DNA of 64,000 nucleotides from NCBI GenBank assembly GCA_001695595.3, contig MBPM02000002.1, forward strand, positions 2,517,608 to 2,581,607. Reading direction: 5' to 3'. The position numbers and the translations under genes are program-made. Positions 1 to 11,896 of the stretch are shown here, piece by piece. Under the pieces are notes generated by a model that was given only the letters and a program-made list of their open reading frames with translations, was not told where the DNA came from and ran no database searches. Position 1 is the stretch's first letter. Every line of letters starts with the position of its first letter. Origin of the DNA: Plasmopara viticola. Its lineage: Eukaryota > Oomycota > Peronosporomycetes > Peronosporales > Peronosporaceae.

Positions 1-3000
1 TTTGGCTCATCTGTAGGTAAAACTTGTTATTATCGGAGAAAACGCGTGCGTTAATGAAAAAGCTGAGACCTCACTGACGACGACTTACGTGTAGCAAGCT
101 TCGCTAGTACAGTAGGCTACCAAAGACGCAAAAGATTGCGCTTTATATGTGAGTAGCATAGCTGCAAAGGTGAGTAGCCTGAATTTGCAAGGAAAAGTGA
201 TTACGAAGCTTTACAGAAAAATAGCGAAGTGTCACCCATAGCGGGTAGTGTAGCCCCGCAAGTAGAAAACAGGAATGCAATACTAGATAAACTACTGGTC
301 GCCACAAAAAAACCTTGGTTTTATAAAAACCTCTTCCACAGATATAATTGACACATCAAGTGTACGTCAAGTCACGGCAAGCGCGGACCAATTAATTGCA
401 TTGCCAGATGAATCAGTGCTACTGTATCTCGTGAGGGCCGAAGAAACCAAATTTTTAGCTGGGTGAAAGGCCGAAAATATCTGCATATTGACGCTTTAAA
501 GCTTAAACCCACTTTGAGGATTTAATTGTATCCTTCATTTAGGGTAATCATATCTTGACCAGCCTCATAGGCAGCGTACGCTGCACTTAAGCTCGGGATT
601 TCGAAGGCTCACAATAGTTTGCAATCCTCTTTACTAAATGACAAACTCAGATGCGGTACGCAAGTAAAATCTAGTCAGATAGCCACGAGATTGGCCGTGT
701 GCCAGGCATGAGGTACTCTGTCACAAGCCATGACCGTTGAACTAAAATTAGCGAGATAGGGATCAGAATTTTTTCGGCCTAATAGACCTCTGAATAAGCA
801 TCATGTGCCCTCAAAAGTATATCCTTCCCCAGATCTTCGTCATTTGCATTGAATATATCTACCGGATTTACCCTTAAAACATATCTATATACGATGCAAT
901 TGCGATGCTGCCGAGGAGAACCCACGCAACTTTGGCATCTATCTTTGCAATGGGCAATCGCACTGAAAGCAACAAACTGACATCAGTTCTGTATCTCTGC
1001 TGAATTTTTTGATTGAAAGAGTTTTCAACCCTGCATATCTAGTCCAACTTGCATTTAGGTCTACACAAAAGCGCGCTGGCAAACAAATAAAGCCTGTGTA
1101 GTCTTTTTATTCATGTTTCGCAAGGAAAAGCAACTATTTTGCCATTCGTTAAGGTAAGCGGGGTGTTGTAATCGTCACTTGCAAAGATGCGCGGTTCAAG
1201 CAAATTTAAAAAAAACTCAGAGCCCATCAGCCGCACTCAAAGTTACAACAGTGCATGCTTTGCGGCAAAATTTCTTCAATTAATTACATTAGGCAGCTCT
1301 AAACGGCCTAGACAAAAGCGGAATGACTCGCTTATAAGTAGCGCGCGAGTAATGGAATGTCTCAAAGCGCTGCAAACGACGCTAATCAGCTTCGTCTCGT
1401 TCGGCAATAATAGCACTGGCTCGGGTACATAAAAAAGCGATCTCGTAGCAACATCTTTTGTTCTCAATCTTAACTAGGCTCAAAATCTCGCTATGTAACA
1501 TAACTGCCAGAGAGTCACAGCTATGCTACTCGTGGTACGCGTTCTAGTATACGGTACTACTTAACGCAAAATTTGAACAAATGCTTAGCACTTTGCTGGT
1601 GCCAATAGTTGATCAGGCCTTATAATTTAAGTCAATTTGCAACCGTGGCGAAGCCAAGCCTTAATGGATTTACTAGGCGGGAGCTGCGAGAATTCTATGA
1701 TTGCCTAAGAAGCAGTCGAGGACTTCGATCTCTCCTACCGTAAAGGCTATATTTATGATCGAAGGTCATAGAGTATTGGTCCTCATGACCACACAAATTT
1801 ACTTTTGGGCCCCCTTCAAAGCTTGCTGGTCTCATTCTGGAAGTCTCTGGACGACCGTATGTCAAAGTGTTTTAGGGAAAAGCCCGAACATAGCCTTTGC
1901 AGTACTCGCATAGCATTTACTAATGATGCGAGGAGGATCGGATAATCTCTTTGGAATCCAAGTTCTTCTTTAAGCGCTGCCTTCGCTCTCGAAGGGAGTG
2001 TGGGTGACCATGCAATGGCCACTAATGCCCATAGCCAAAGCTAATCTGGTCATACGGCTGGAAGCTAAATTTGTAAAAGTGGACGTGCTTTAGGCAACTA
2101 ATAGCGTCTGATTTTCACTGTAAAGCGAAGTGGCTTCTCGACAAAATTTGGTCATATCGCGCTGAGACGCACGGCGGTCGATCCGACCGTGAAAGCAATG
2201 GATCGCATGGCCGCAGAATTTAACTTCCTTCTATTAGTTGCAAATTTGGTACCATCTTGAGCCATAGCCGCGATAGCAAAATAAGCTTACAGATTAATTT
2301 TTCATTTTTGGTTATCTATCTGAATTGTACGAGAGTCAAAGTCTCCGCATTTATCGCCGGGATTAAGTAAATTCCGAACAAAACGACGTGTCTTGTTCAG
2401 GCTTATGGAACTGTGGAAACGCTTATAACTAAAAAAAAGGCTACTTAACAAAATGGGCAAATTGTGTATTGTGCAAACAAATACTAATGAGAGTCAGACA
2501 TACCAATGTGTGGCACACCACTGTTGTAAGATCTAATTTACATTCGAAACATACGTTTTTCAGCTCGAAATTGCCAACTTAACTGTGATATTGCAACATT
2601 GCGTGCTCTCCTATTTAACTTTGAGATGGTCACAGCTTATCTTTGTTGCTCTGTCCGCAACATGGTGGACATCATGACCATGTATACCGCAATGAACTAC
2701 CGCAGTGGAATAAAGACCGATTTTGCCTCTTCGACTCAAACGGATAATACTCCGTAGCTCGTTATAGCTCTAGTGTGAAAGAATGTCCGAGACCTGGTCT
2801 TACGCTTCCTTTAAGCAAATGCCTATGACTGTCTCACCGCATAAACGACATGAGGACTGAAATGAGTCTCGAAAAATTGACGATAAGCAGTGGCAAGATT
2901 ATAGCAGTAAGTAACGCCTTAATTTTTCCTTCTAGAACTTATTGCTATTTCTTCTGTTTAGATGCAATCGCGTCTTTTGTCGTGCTGCTTATGTTCATGC

Positions 3001-3230
3001 GATTCTATGTAAAGTCAGACGATTGTAGTCGCAGAAAAAACAGTCTATAATTAAAAAGGTGAAAAGAAATTTACAAGTTTTGTCTCCTTTATCTCAGAAG
3101 CGTTCATGCATCTAAAATAGGGAGTCTCAGCGAATTAGTTTACAGGTAGATCGCATTGTAAAGTAAAAACACAGGAGTTTGATAGCTTGTCGAAACTTCA
3201 GCGCACATACTGTGAAGTGTGTCTTTAAGC
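1..3230. other. No gene recognised
   Basis: All six frames are broken by frequent stops and the longest open stretches are under about 85 codons, with no recognisable domain. No convincing splice-linked exons, RNA gene or repeat was found. It is probably decayed intergenic or transposon-derived DNA, but that is inference. Confidence 0.6.
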
Positions 3231-3234
3231 ACAT

Positions 3235-3400
3235 CATCGTCTGATCACGTGCCTTAACATAACCTATTGCTGACATCAGCAATCGGACTCACAATAGTTA
3301 TGCGACCTATGCCGAAGCGCAGCGGTAAAGCTCGGGTCGCTATCCAACACATCGTGTCCGGAAGATTATTGTATTTAAGTACGGTTTTTATGAACCTCCT
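3235..3400 (+). repeat. Diverged dispersed repeat, partner near 20.2 kb
   Basis: Read on the plus strand, this stretch aligns by eye with about 20190-20290: both have a CTATTGCTG block followed by a GCAGCG(G/A)TAAAGC block and a GGGTC(G/T)CTATC block in the same order and spacing. The match is short and diverged, so it may be the remains of a dispersed element of unknown type. Confidence 0.35.
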
Positions 3401-4149
3401 TGCTGTTCGTTTTTCATGATACTGGTTGGAACATGCGCTTAATGAAGAATCTTACTTAGGTAGCACTATGATCACGTTGCCATACGCCCGGCAAGCAAAA
3501 GACGATGCTCATGAATACCAACAGCTCCTTAGAGCCGAAGTGTGCGACCTGTTGGCAGCTTTCACGGACTCCACATACTTAGGTACCCCCTTGTACCCAT
3601 GAATTTCGAGATGAAGCATTTCTGGCCATTAAAGCTGCTAATGGAAGTATCAGGTCTTTTTATAACTATATCGCTCAGATTGATCTTGTTTTCCATTTCC
3701 TTCAAAGATTCAAACCATAAGTAAACCAATTCGAATTTTACGGTAGGGGCTATTAGTAGGTTAAATGTAGCCCGTACTGCCGATTTCCTAGATTCGTCAA
3801 GCGTGCGATTGCATAGTAAATTGATGAGATTATGCGAAGTTGACGTAAAGTGTCGACATTGTGATCTCAACCTCGTTGCAGATTATGGTGTTAGTTTTGC
3901 TCTATTGACAAAAATGGCAAGACGTATCGTTGCAGCGATTGTGTAAGAAAAACCGTATCTGGCTCACCTACAAATTATGATTTTTTTGCGGGAGAATAAT
4001 ACCTTTTTTCAAAATAAATGGAAAAACAAATTCAGATGGAAAATCTATATTGAATCACAACTTTTCCACTTAAATGAAAAAATCTGCCTTTGAAGTAAAA
4101 AAACTATTATAAATTAAAAAAAAACAAGAAAAAACTAACTCACTATAGA
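3401..4149. other. No gene recognised, A/T-rich
   Basis: The stretch becomes strongly A/T-rich with long A and T runs between about 3980 and 4150. The overlapping short open frames near 3540-3870 on both strands show no recognisable domain. Confidence 0.5.
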
Positions 4150-4758
4150 AAATGTACTCTTTCGCTGCGCATTACTGGTGCACCGAAGCTCGTTGTGTCT
4201 CACTTGACCACAGCTGTCGCATCGATAAACTTTTTTGGCGCACCAACTTCAAATGTAGCATGTTGTGATTCGATTCGCTTCTTTTTAGGTCGACCTTTTC
4301 TTTTGGACGGATTTGGTATAAGATTTTCACTCTTTACCATTTCACTTTTGTCACAAATGGCTTCACTTCGAGTGCTTCATCGTGGGCATGCAGATACGTT
4401 TTGGCTGACCACATATCTCCAAATAAAAATGCTGCACTTGCTGCTATAGGTGTCGACATAGAGCATTATTATTCTTCACGTAACCGCATGTGCAGGTACC
4501 ACTAGTACAGTCTACCTCGACAGCATAATCCATTGGCTTGTTTGTTTCAGTTCGGACCGACACAACAAACGATGTAGTCAAACTTGGACATACTTGAATT
4601 GTTTCCACATTCTTAACATTGAAGTGATGCAACCGGCAGCATAAGTCGTGACCACACCCCATTGATTGGTCTGTCAAGCAAAGTCGAGCCACTTTGTAAC
4701 AAGTAAATTTGAACCCGTGCCATCTCTCTTTTGCATTGCATCTCAACCATCTCTTCAA
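4150..4758 (-). pseudogene. MULE (MuDR-type) transposase C-terminal remnant
   Basis: On the minus strand the open frame 4758-4444 ends in a SWIM zinc finger, CTCGY then CRHL (CxC...CxH), which in Mutator-like transposases follows the catalytic domain. After a stop at 4444 the homology continues in other frames: a segment with GDMWSAKTYLHAH, then a basic GRPKKKR stretch, then a CCHC knuckle CDSCGQVRHNELRC (C-x2-C-x4-H-x4-C) near 4160-4210. SWIM, basic stretch and CCHC in this order is the usual tail of MULE transposases. The catalytic DDE part is not seen and at least two frame breaks separate the pieces, so this is a dead fragment. It lies about 170 bp outside the left end of the long inverted repeat. 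Confidence 0.75.
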
Positions 4759-4977
4759 AGATTGTATGCGATAAAACTACTACTTAAAGGTATAAATTCT
4801 TAATTTTTTTATTTATAAAGGTATAAATTCTCTTTATTTTTACATGTATATTTTGCCATTGTTTATAATTTTTCCATTGTCCCTTTTTTTGCCGTAGAAA
4901 ATCGCATTTTTATAGCAGTAACACAAAAGATATCGCTTATCATCGAAGATGCGTTACCACCATCGTCAGCCCTCGCA

Positions 4978-5361
4978 TCAGAAATTTAGAAAGAAACGCA
5001 GCAGCCGAATTGGCTGCTTCCCATACTTCCTACTTTTGGCTTTCTCCTTTATCGTATACAAGGGCCGCTGAAATGTACCACAGATATGTAACCCAGCTAG
5101 CCATCTGTATTTATCACCACCATGCACTTCTTCCGCTTTCATACATTTTAAATTTTTCTGCAAAGACCAATAAATGCCGTTAGCCATATATTTATCCCAA
5201 TTTGCGGCATAAACAATTTCCTGCATGCAGAAAGTAAATTCTTTTTGAGGCAAAGTGGAACATAATGCGACATTGGCAAAGCTAAAATTGCTTTCACTCA
5301 TTTTCGTACAGACCTTATAGCCAAGAGACATGCTTGTTTGGCAATTTATACTCGAGCTCAA
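4978..5361 (-). pseudogene. Unidentified coding remnant shared by both arms
   Basis: A minus-strand open frame of 127 codons starts just upstream of the secreted gene, in divergent orientation. The fragments SNFSFANVALC, LPQKEFTFCMQ and MANGIYWSLQK can be followed in the partner copy near 17510-17770 as ANNSFSNLTLC, LPQKEIFF and TANGIDWSLQK, although that copy is frameshifted. Amino-acid similarity is retained better than the DNA match, so the stretch probably once encoded a protein. I do not recognise the family. A piece of the neighbouring MULE transposase is possible, but no catalytic motif supports that. Confidence 0.4.
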
Positions 5362-5942
5362 TTAATAATTCGAGTTTTGAACGTCAACGATTTAATTGGC
5401 TTGTAGATGTGCCGACAGCATCAGTAAATCAGCAAAGATACCGCCTCCTACTGTATCAGCAATCCACGTCTGATAACTTAAATTTGAGCCAGACGTCTTC
5501 CCGCTGTAATCATATCGGCTAAAACGAATAACTCTCACTGTTCGGGCCAAGATCCTTATCTAAATTTCGCAAGCCATAACTGGCTGAGAGTATCGCATAA
5601 CATCAACAATAAACCGAACATCTGGCCGATAACTTTTTCGAGTATACATACGTCGCCTTTACTTCCAGCATTGTGTCGAATCTTAATTAATGGGATCAGT
5701 GATACAAAAACTGTACTGTCTAAGCCGCCGATCTGATCTCGTTAGCAGAACCAATCCCAGTCAACAATATGAAAGCATGCGATATGTTAATTGTCAGTAT
5801 CGATATGATCATTCACCTCCAACATTAGAAACATTACCACGGTACATGTGTCCCGGTGACGTCCTGGTCTAATCTCTCGGGATAAATATCACAAGTCAGT
5901 CTTTCTCCGATCTCGTCCAGCCCTTGAGTCTAGTCCACTCGG

Positions 5943-5956
5943 TCATTTCCACTTTT
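5943..5956 (+). promoter_or_regulatory. Oomycete-type initiator of secreted gene copy 1
   Basis: TCATTTCC followed directly by ACTTTT resembles the oomycete core promoter, an initiator (YCAYTYY) plus a T-rich flanking element. It lies 66 bp before the chosen ATG at 6009, a normal distance for a short oomycete leader. The same block is conserved in the other copy at 16870-16883. This also supports the internal ATG at 6009 over the upstream in-frame ATG at 5955, which would fall essentially at the transcription start. Confidence 0.6.
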
Positions 5957-6008
5957 GCCGGCAACAACGCACATCACGACCCACTCGTCTTCGCCACTCT
6001 CCAGCGCA

Positions 6009-7376
6009 ATGGTCCAAGTGTATTCCCTACTCTTCGGTCTCGCTGCTGCAATCATAGTGGACGCTATACCTTCGAGTTCGAGCGACAATTTACCTCCGTT
6101 TGAAATTCCCACCTTTGACTACCAAAAGCTCACGACTGGCAACACTCCAAACAACGTCCTTGACGCACTCAAGCAAAATGGTATCGTCAGCTTTGCCAAT
6201 GTCCCAGCATATTCTCAAACCCGTAGCTCATACCTCCACTTGGCTGCCACCTGTGCCGTTTCGGCCCAAGACGCCAACGCCGAATTTCTGCTGCATAAGA
6301 CACTCACGGATGGTACCAAGCGGTACACTATCAGTGCAGCATCTGGCCAAAACCCCGATGCTTCGGCCTCCCAAACGGACATGACGTGTCCGGGGTACAA
6401 ACGTCTGTACGACGAGTTTTCGTCCCTATTGGAGATGGTGGTCCTCACCGTCGCTTCGACTCTTGACGCCACTACTTTTACGACCAAAGACGGTTTTGGT
6501 CAAACCATTTCAAGTCGGAAACTTATGACGGAAGCCGTTCGTCTCGATCACTTTCACGCGTACGAGACACCGTCTCTACATGAACGTCGACTCAAGAGCG
6601 CATCGTCCGTAACTCAATCGCCGCCTGGTCATTCCCTCGAGCTTCATGTGGACGATGGCATGTTCATTGTGTTTGCCACGCCCAGTTTCTACGAAGTCGA
6701 TACGGACGGAACAAATCACACACTCAAGTCTGTGTCGGCTGGTCCTCCCGATCACGCCGAGACAGGTCTGATCATCATGCTCCAGAATGGCCAGCAAGTG
6801 CGTCCAGTACTCCATCCCGATCATGTGACGCTAATGGTCGGAACGGGTTACAATGAATGGGTTACCACGTCCGACCGCCTTCCTGCCGTCTTGCACGCCA
6901 TGCAAATGCCTGAAATCGAGACGATGGCGACCCAGCGTCTACTACGCGCGTGGTTTGGCAAGATGACGTTACTACCGTCGTACCATCGCATGCTACGGCA
7001 AATGGACTTTGCACAGCATAGAAACTTGACAGCACAGTATGTGCTAGAAGGACAGCAGATGGATAATCTTCAATTGGGCTGCGCATCAAACCGTCGTTTG
7101 GTCTCATCTACTGACAAGTGCGACCACCGTACATGCTCTGCCAAAGCGAATGTCACGCAACCACAAGATGGCTGCTCAGCAGTGTGCAACCGTAATCACG
7201 AAGGTGATGAACAAGAATGTAACAGGGCTTGTACTTGCGGAGCGAGCACCAAAAAAGGTACCCACTGTTGGATGATCTGCGTAGAGTACTTGACTGCGTG
7301 TCCACTTGAACAGCAATCTTGCGTCTATCAACATTTAGAGTGTAAAGCGGAAACTCCAGCTCCAGCCCATAATTAA
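6009..7376 (+). CDS. Secreted 2OG-Fe(II) oxygenase-like protein, copy 1 (short tail)
   Basis: An intronless 455-codon gene. Residues 1-19 form a signal peptide (MVQVYSLLFGLAAAIIVDA), so secretion is expected. The first ~330 residues read like a non-haem 2-oxoglutarate/Fe(II) oxygenase of the isopenicillin-N-synthase type: an N-terminal segment IPTFDYQKL...LKQNGIVSF, HVDDG at 213-217 (HxD), LPAVLHAM with H296, and R313 in LLRAWFGKM followed by LLP. H213, D215 and H296 would be the metal ligands and R313 the co-substrate anchor, although family enzymes usually have RxS where this has RAW. Residues ~371-445 hold 12 cysteines whose spacing is identical in copy 2. The protein ends soon after, at CKAETPAPAHN, without the long tail of copy 2. 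An in-frame ATG at 5955 would hide the signal peptide, so 6009 is preferred. Activity is inferred only; a substrate cannot be named. Confidence 0.8.
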   Translation: MVQVYSLLFGLAAAIIVDAIPSSSSDNLPPFEIPTFDYQKLTTGNTPNNVLDALKQNGIVSFANVPAYSQTRSSYLHLAATCAVSAQDANAEFLLHKTLTDGTKRYTISAASGQNPDASASQTDMTCPGYKRLYDEFSSLLEMVVLTVASTLDATTFTTKDGFGQTISSRKLMTEAVRLDHFHAYETPSLHERRLKSASSVTQSPPGHSLELHVDDGMFIVFATPSFYEVDTDGTNHTLKSVSAGPPDHAETGLIIMLQNGQQVRPVLHPDHVTLMVGTGYNEWVTTSDRLPAVLHAMQMPEIETMATQRLLRAWFGKMTLLPSYHRMLRQMDFAQHRNLTAQYVLEGQQMDNLQLGCASNRRLVSSTDKCDHRTCSAKANVTQPQDGCSAVCNRNHEGDEQECNRACTCGASTKKGTHCWMICVEYLTACPLEQQSCVYQHLECKAETPAPAHN

Positions 7377-8889
7377 CGATGAAATAGAGTCCCTTTCATC
7401 TATTATGCATGTATTGAATACCCAATACAAATATGTGCAAAGTATGTGATACCTCTATTGTGTAGGGTACGCGTCTGCCGAAGATAGTCCGTTGGTCGTT
7501 GAACGTCGCGAGAAGAGGCTGATTCGAAACCATGAGAAGTGCGAGCCGATCGTGTAAAAGTGCAGAAGTTGTTGTCATGCTACTGTAGTAACAGGCTGAG
7601 CAGCATGTCCTGGATTTTACTCAAAACGGCGGTCGAAGTGCGCGGCATCAATGAAGAGAAGACATCAACTGTGGAACTTCACAGTGGTATAAGCCGACAT
7701 CTTCAAAATCAACTCCATTTCGTCTGGAACGCACAAGCCCTTTCATCCACTTAATAAATCGTTCCCAAATCGCGTATAAAAATTATGGCATCATTTTTTT
7801 TTTTGCAATATACATAAAAGGTGTATTTATATTGATGACGATCTCAACTTTTTTTTTAAACTATACTTTGGTTTCTATATAAAATTGAGTGAGAAAGATC
7901 GCTCTAGTGAATATTTGCACTCCTATCTGTTTTATCTTGTAACTTCGATGTAATGTAAGTGTAGTGCAACTTCGATATATAGAAAAAACGATAGTCTTGA
8001 TTATTTGTCCATTTAAATGGTCATTGTATAAGTCTCAAAGTAGATTAAAGATGGCGCAGAATCACGGCAATGCGGTAACCTCAGCAGACGCTATACTCAA
8101 GACGTTGTTGCTTTGCGAGATGCAGCAAAGAAGGTGTTTAAAGATCTTTATTTCGCAAGCATTGCTGCATCCGACCGTATAGTCTACGTGAACTGAGCGG
8201 CTTACGACGTGAAGCAGGCGTTGCTCAAGTCATCGGCACCAGTAAATGATCTTGGGAGATATAAACACAATGTAATCATTGTGTAGGCGCCTCAGCGCGT
8301 TGACGCACTCGAAGCAATCCTTCTTCAAGTGTATTTTACAGCACATTTTGCAAATATTTCAGAAACTCGGACCGCATTAAACTTTAATTCAAGGAAAAAT
8401 CATGCAACATTTATCGATGCTCTCGTATGAAGAAGACTTGGGGGCAATGCATGATATTAAATGCTGCTTTTCCAAGGTCACTCGTGACAGCGATGCATTT
8501 ATTTCGTCGAAGCAACGAGTGGTTGATGATAAAAATATTGAATATCATTTGATTAAAAAAATTTCGATTTTTTCCATTAAAGACACATGTATGGAATAAG
8601 CAAAAGTGCTTCATAATAGCGTATTGTGGGCTAAGAAAACATGCATGTTGACATGGAGACGACAATCGGTGACATGGTTGGCATGTCTCTGATAATACTG
8701 GATTTTAGCGACCACTTTATCACTGTCTAATTCTACAAGCGAGAGTGGCTCGCATGATCGCCTTAGTGAAAAAAAGGATCGACGCATCTAATGTTTTGAA
8801 GTTTGGACAGAAAGATACGATATAAAGGATACCAAAAAAATGTTTCACAGTCTACGCTTTTTGTGCATATGGATAATAAATCTTACAAA
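7377..8889. other. No gene recognised downstream of copy 1
   Basis: The 3' flank of copy 1 is not matched by the 3' flank of copy 2, so the inverted repeat stops within or just after the coding region. The region is A/T-rich (T run near 7795, T run near 7850) with only short open frames lacking known motifs. Confidence 0.55.
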
Positions 8890-9135
8890 GCTCTTGATTT
8901 GCTGAATACGACGCTTTCGGCTTTGATGTCGTGCACTAAATTCCTGATTCCTGACCCCTTGCAATCCGAAATTTGTTAAGAATTATACAGACAGACTTCA
9001 GCTGATTCGCCGCTACTAATTGTCGAGCTCCTTGTTAAGGCTCGTTAAGAACTCAGTGGTATCCATAAATAGGATCGTAGACTCTTTCTTTGTTCGTTGT
9101 CCATTACTGCAAAGCCAACGAAATAGCTCAGTAAC
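8890..9135 (-). repeat. Ty3/gypsy leader fragment
   Basis: This stretch aligns with 43705-43945: both contain TGATGTCGTGCACTAAATT, then a CAATCCG block, GTCGAGCTCCTT, a GTGGT(A/G) block and CAAACGAAA/CAACGAAATAGCTCAGTA. The related plus-strand copies lie near 27180-27330 and 45470-45620, just before gag. It is a short scrap; no LTR or coding part of the element follows on either side. Confidence 0.6.
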
Positions 9136-11895
9136 AATGTAATGTAATGTATTACGTTATCGCGTTGCCAAGTCATGCACGTGCTAGGCTCAGTCTGGCT
9201 AGTCCACGGCATAGAGTGGTGTCCGCATACGTCGGGTCTCGTTCGGCGGGCAGTGCAGCCAGCACCGAGGCCGTGAGGGTCTTCCATTATTTTGTGTAGT
9301 TCTGACTTGGTAAGGGCTCAGGTGGCACCCTGGTGCTGGAGACCGTCGCGTCGAGGGTGAGACTCGTTAGAGACCTGCAGATTCCCGAGAGCACCTGCCC
9401 AAAGCGCGCGAGCATTTAGCCCCCGCGCTTGGAAGGAGGGCGTCACCCGAACCTTTTCCGAAAATTCCTCTGATCTGCAACTATAAAATCGTCTATTCCT
9501 ATGTGCAGTACCAACGCATATATATATATTGGATAATGCAAAATACGCTTTACCGTCAAACATGCCGGTGACGAAAATTACATTGCAGCTGATTGCGGTA
9601 CCATTATATTGTGCTTGTAGTACTTGGCTGTATAATTACACATTGCATCCCTTCAAACTTCGCTAGCACCCTCTGGCTCGGGCTTTTGAATCAAACCATA
9701 TACTTATTCTTATACCACTAGTGAACAATGAATGATACATGGCTTCTTGTAGACTTCAGATTAATACTTGCATCTTACAACTCGCGTCTCAATAAGTCAT
9801 GTTCTCACCAACCCTATGCGTTGCAAGCGTAGTTGTTGCCCGTTATAATGACGTATTTAGGTTATATATTTGAGGATGATGAGGCTTGAGAGTCAGTTGC
9901 AGAACTTCACTGTAAAGGGCAAGCGTGGACGAAGATGATGTGACGTAGTGTTAGTTCTTCGCTTGCTAACTTGTTTTTCGCTGACTTTATTCTTCTAGAT
10001 ACGTTTCAGTGACACCATTCTAATAACGTCAGAGTATGGCACTAAACCTTGCTGATACTTTACCAGTATATAAATTCTTAAAAAATATGCGGTGCTATAC
10101 TGACTGATATTTTCGCTTGGCCGGTGCTTGTGTCGAAAACAAGATATTATCCCGCCAGCGCTTATGACTCTTGAACCATCTAATACAAGAAAAGTGGGCT
10201 TTAATTCTATTATATATTTGTCTAATGTTTAAGTAGGCCGCTTCTGAAGAATTGGAAGAAGTGCGTATCAGCCAAGACCTAGTGCTTTCTCGTCCGATAA
10301 TCAATCAACACCCAGAATAGCTCAGGCCTATTCTGTCTGTTAGCACCCATGTGCATCTATTGATGCACCGTTTTACCGATCCGAAAGAAGCTGAGCCATA
10401 CCGATCCATAATACATCACAGTCTTTTGTGTCCAGAGAAATATTTCGGCTACTAAAGAGCTAAAGATAGCCCAAAACGTTGAAGCACAGATATACTACTC
10501 GATTGACGATCACATACACAAGCAAGATCAAAGGTAAACATTTGCAAACAAAATACAACGACCTACACCTGTATCGAAATAACCAACAGCGTCAAGCGTT
10601 AGCGACAGAGAGGTCAAGACGACTTTGCCTCTGACATTCTCAGTACGTTCACCTGCCAAAGTCGCGATTTTTTTTTAAAAGCTGAGCATTCATAAAGGTT
10701 TTCCTTGACGTTATCGCGTTTACCAGGCAGAATTTCAGCTGTGATAAGATCTTGCTACACCGCTGTATATCCACAAGGCGTGGAAGCTCGAGGTACAGAG
10801 GTTGATGGCGAATCAAGAAAGTCTTACCCTTGCTGATACAGCTTCTCGTCTAAAAATTGTGATTGCTACTTTCCGGGTTGCCATCTTTGAGATTCGCCTT
10901 TTTAATATGAAGGTATACATAGCCATGAAAAAGGGGTCTTTGTTTTGCTCTTTAAAACAAAAAAATTAAAGGCTAATTGAAAGTGACGATTGGAGACTGA
11001 GGAGCTACCAATGATAGTTTTTTCTTTTCCCTTGATCAAGCTCATCGCTCTGATAAGTTCCCTCACCACCTCATAGCAACGCGGACGGCCCAGATTTCTT
11101 GCAACAAGCAACTCATGGTAGCATTGCAATGGGAAGATCCCACCTCGACAAGCTGTCAATGAGAAAGGCGTTAAAGTCGCTCAGCGAAGAGGAAGCGTCA
11201 CGTCAAGCTGTAAAAAAAAGAGCACTTTTGAAGTTTGTATACATATTTTCAAATACTGCTGTTAAAGTTGAAACACAGATGGAGCATGCTTGACTTTCAG
11301 CTTCTTTAAAGATACACGTGTCAGAGAGCATTGAGTATGTAACAAAAAAATTAATGTGTCACCTCGAACAGCGACTGTAAACCTCAAACATCTCAAAATC
11401 GCTGCACGTTCGTGAACGAATCCGTCTAGTTGATACTAAAAAGATGCCAACAGGCGTGACGCCATGTCCAAGGAATTTGCCTTGGCTTCGATCACAATTA
11501 TATTCAATTTAGTGCCTGCTGTCTGCCACAAAGCCAATACTTGCTCCAGCTTTAGAAACAGTTGAAGACTCCAGCAGCATTTATTTTGCCATTGTTGTAC
11601 GATACATTCCGTCATATGCGACGCATTTAACTGTATTATCGGCTAGTTCCGGGTATTTTTTGGGGTTTAAAGCTTTTTGTAGTCGATCCAAATCACGTAT
11701 ACTAGAGACGGAAGTGAATGGAATGGCAAAAGAGTGCTTATTCTTTCGTTAATATAACTTTCGCGTTATACAACCTCAATATTCTTGCCGATGCAACTTC
11801 GATCATCAAGCAATGAATTGTCAGGCATTTTATAAGTACCTATATAATATAAATATAAAGCTTAAGTACGATTCGTCATCGCAGACAAAGGTGCG
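9136..11895. other. No gene recognised
   Basis: There are scattered short open frames on both strands, none above about 85 codons and none with a recognisable motif. A TATATATATA stretch lies near 9520. I see no splice-linked exons, RNA gene or element ends. Confidence 0.5.
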
Positions 11896-11896
11896 C

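Larger units (their letters stand above)
4930..7110 (+). repeat. Left arm of long inverted repeat containing secreted gene copy 1
   Basis: This arm matches the reverse complement of about 15720-17890. Identity by eye is moderate (about 70%) from 4930 to 5340, higher (85-90%) to about 5540, about 95% over the upstream region 5540-5900, around 90% in the leader, and nearly perfect over the first ~1.1 kb of the coding region, including third codon positions. It then drops sharply near 7110. The outer end is recognisable by CATCGAAGATGCGTTACCAC at about 4943, present inverted at about 17877. The two arms are separated by roughly 8.6 kb. Confidence 0.9.

Noticed and set aside
5955..6008. Upstream in-frame ATG of secreted gene copy 1
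   Set aside because: It lies at the likely transcription start, would bury the signal peptide, and is not usable in copy 2, whose frame begins at the equivalent of 6009.
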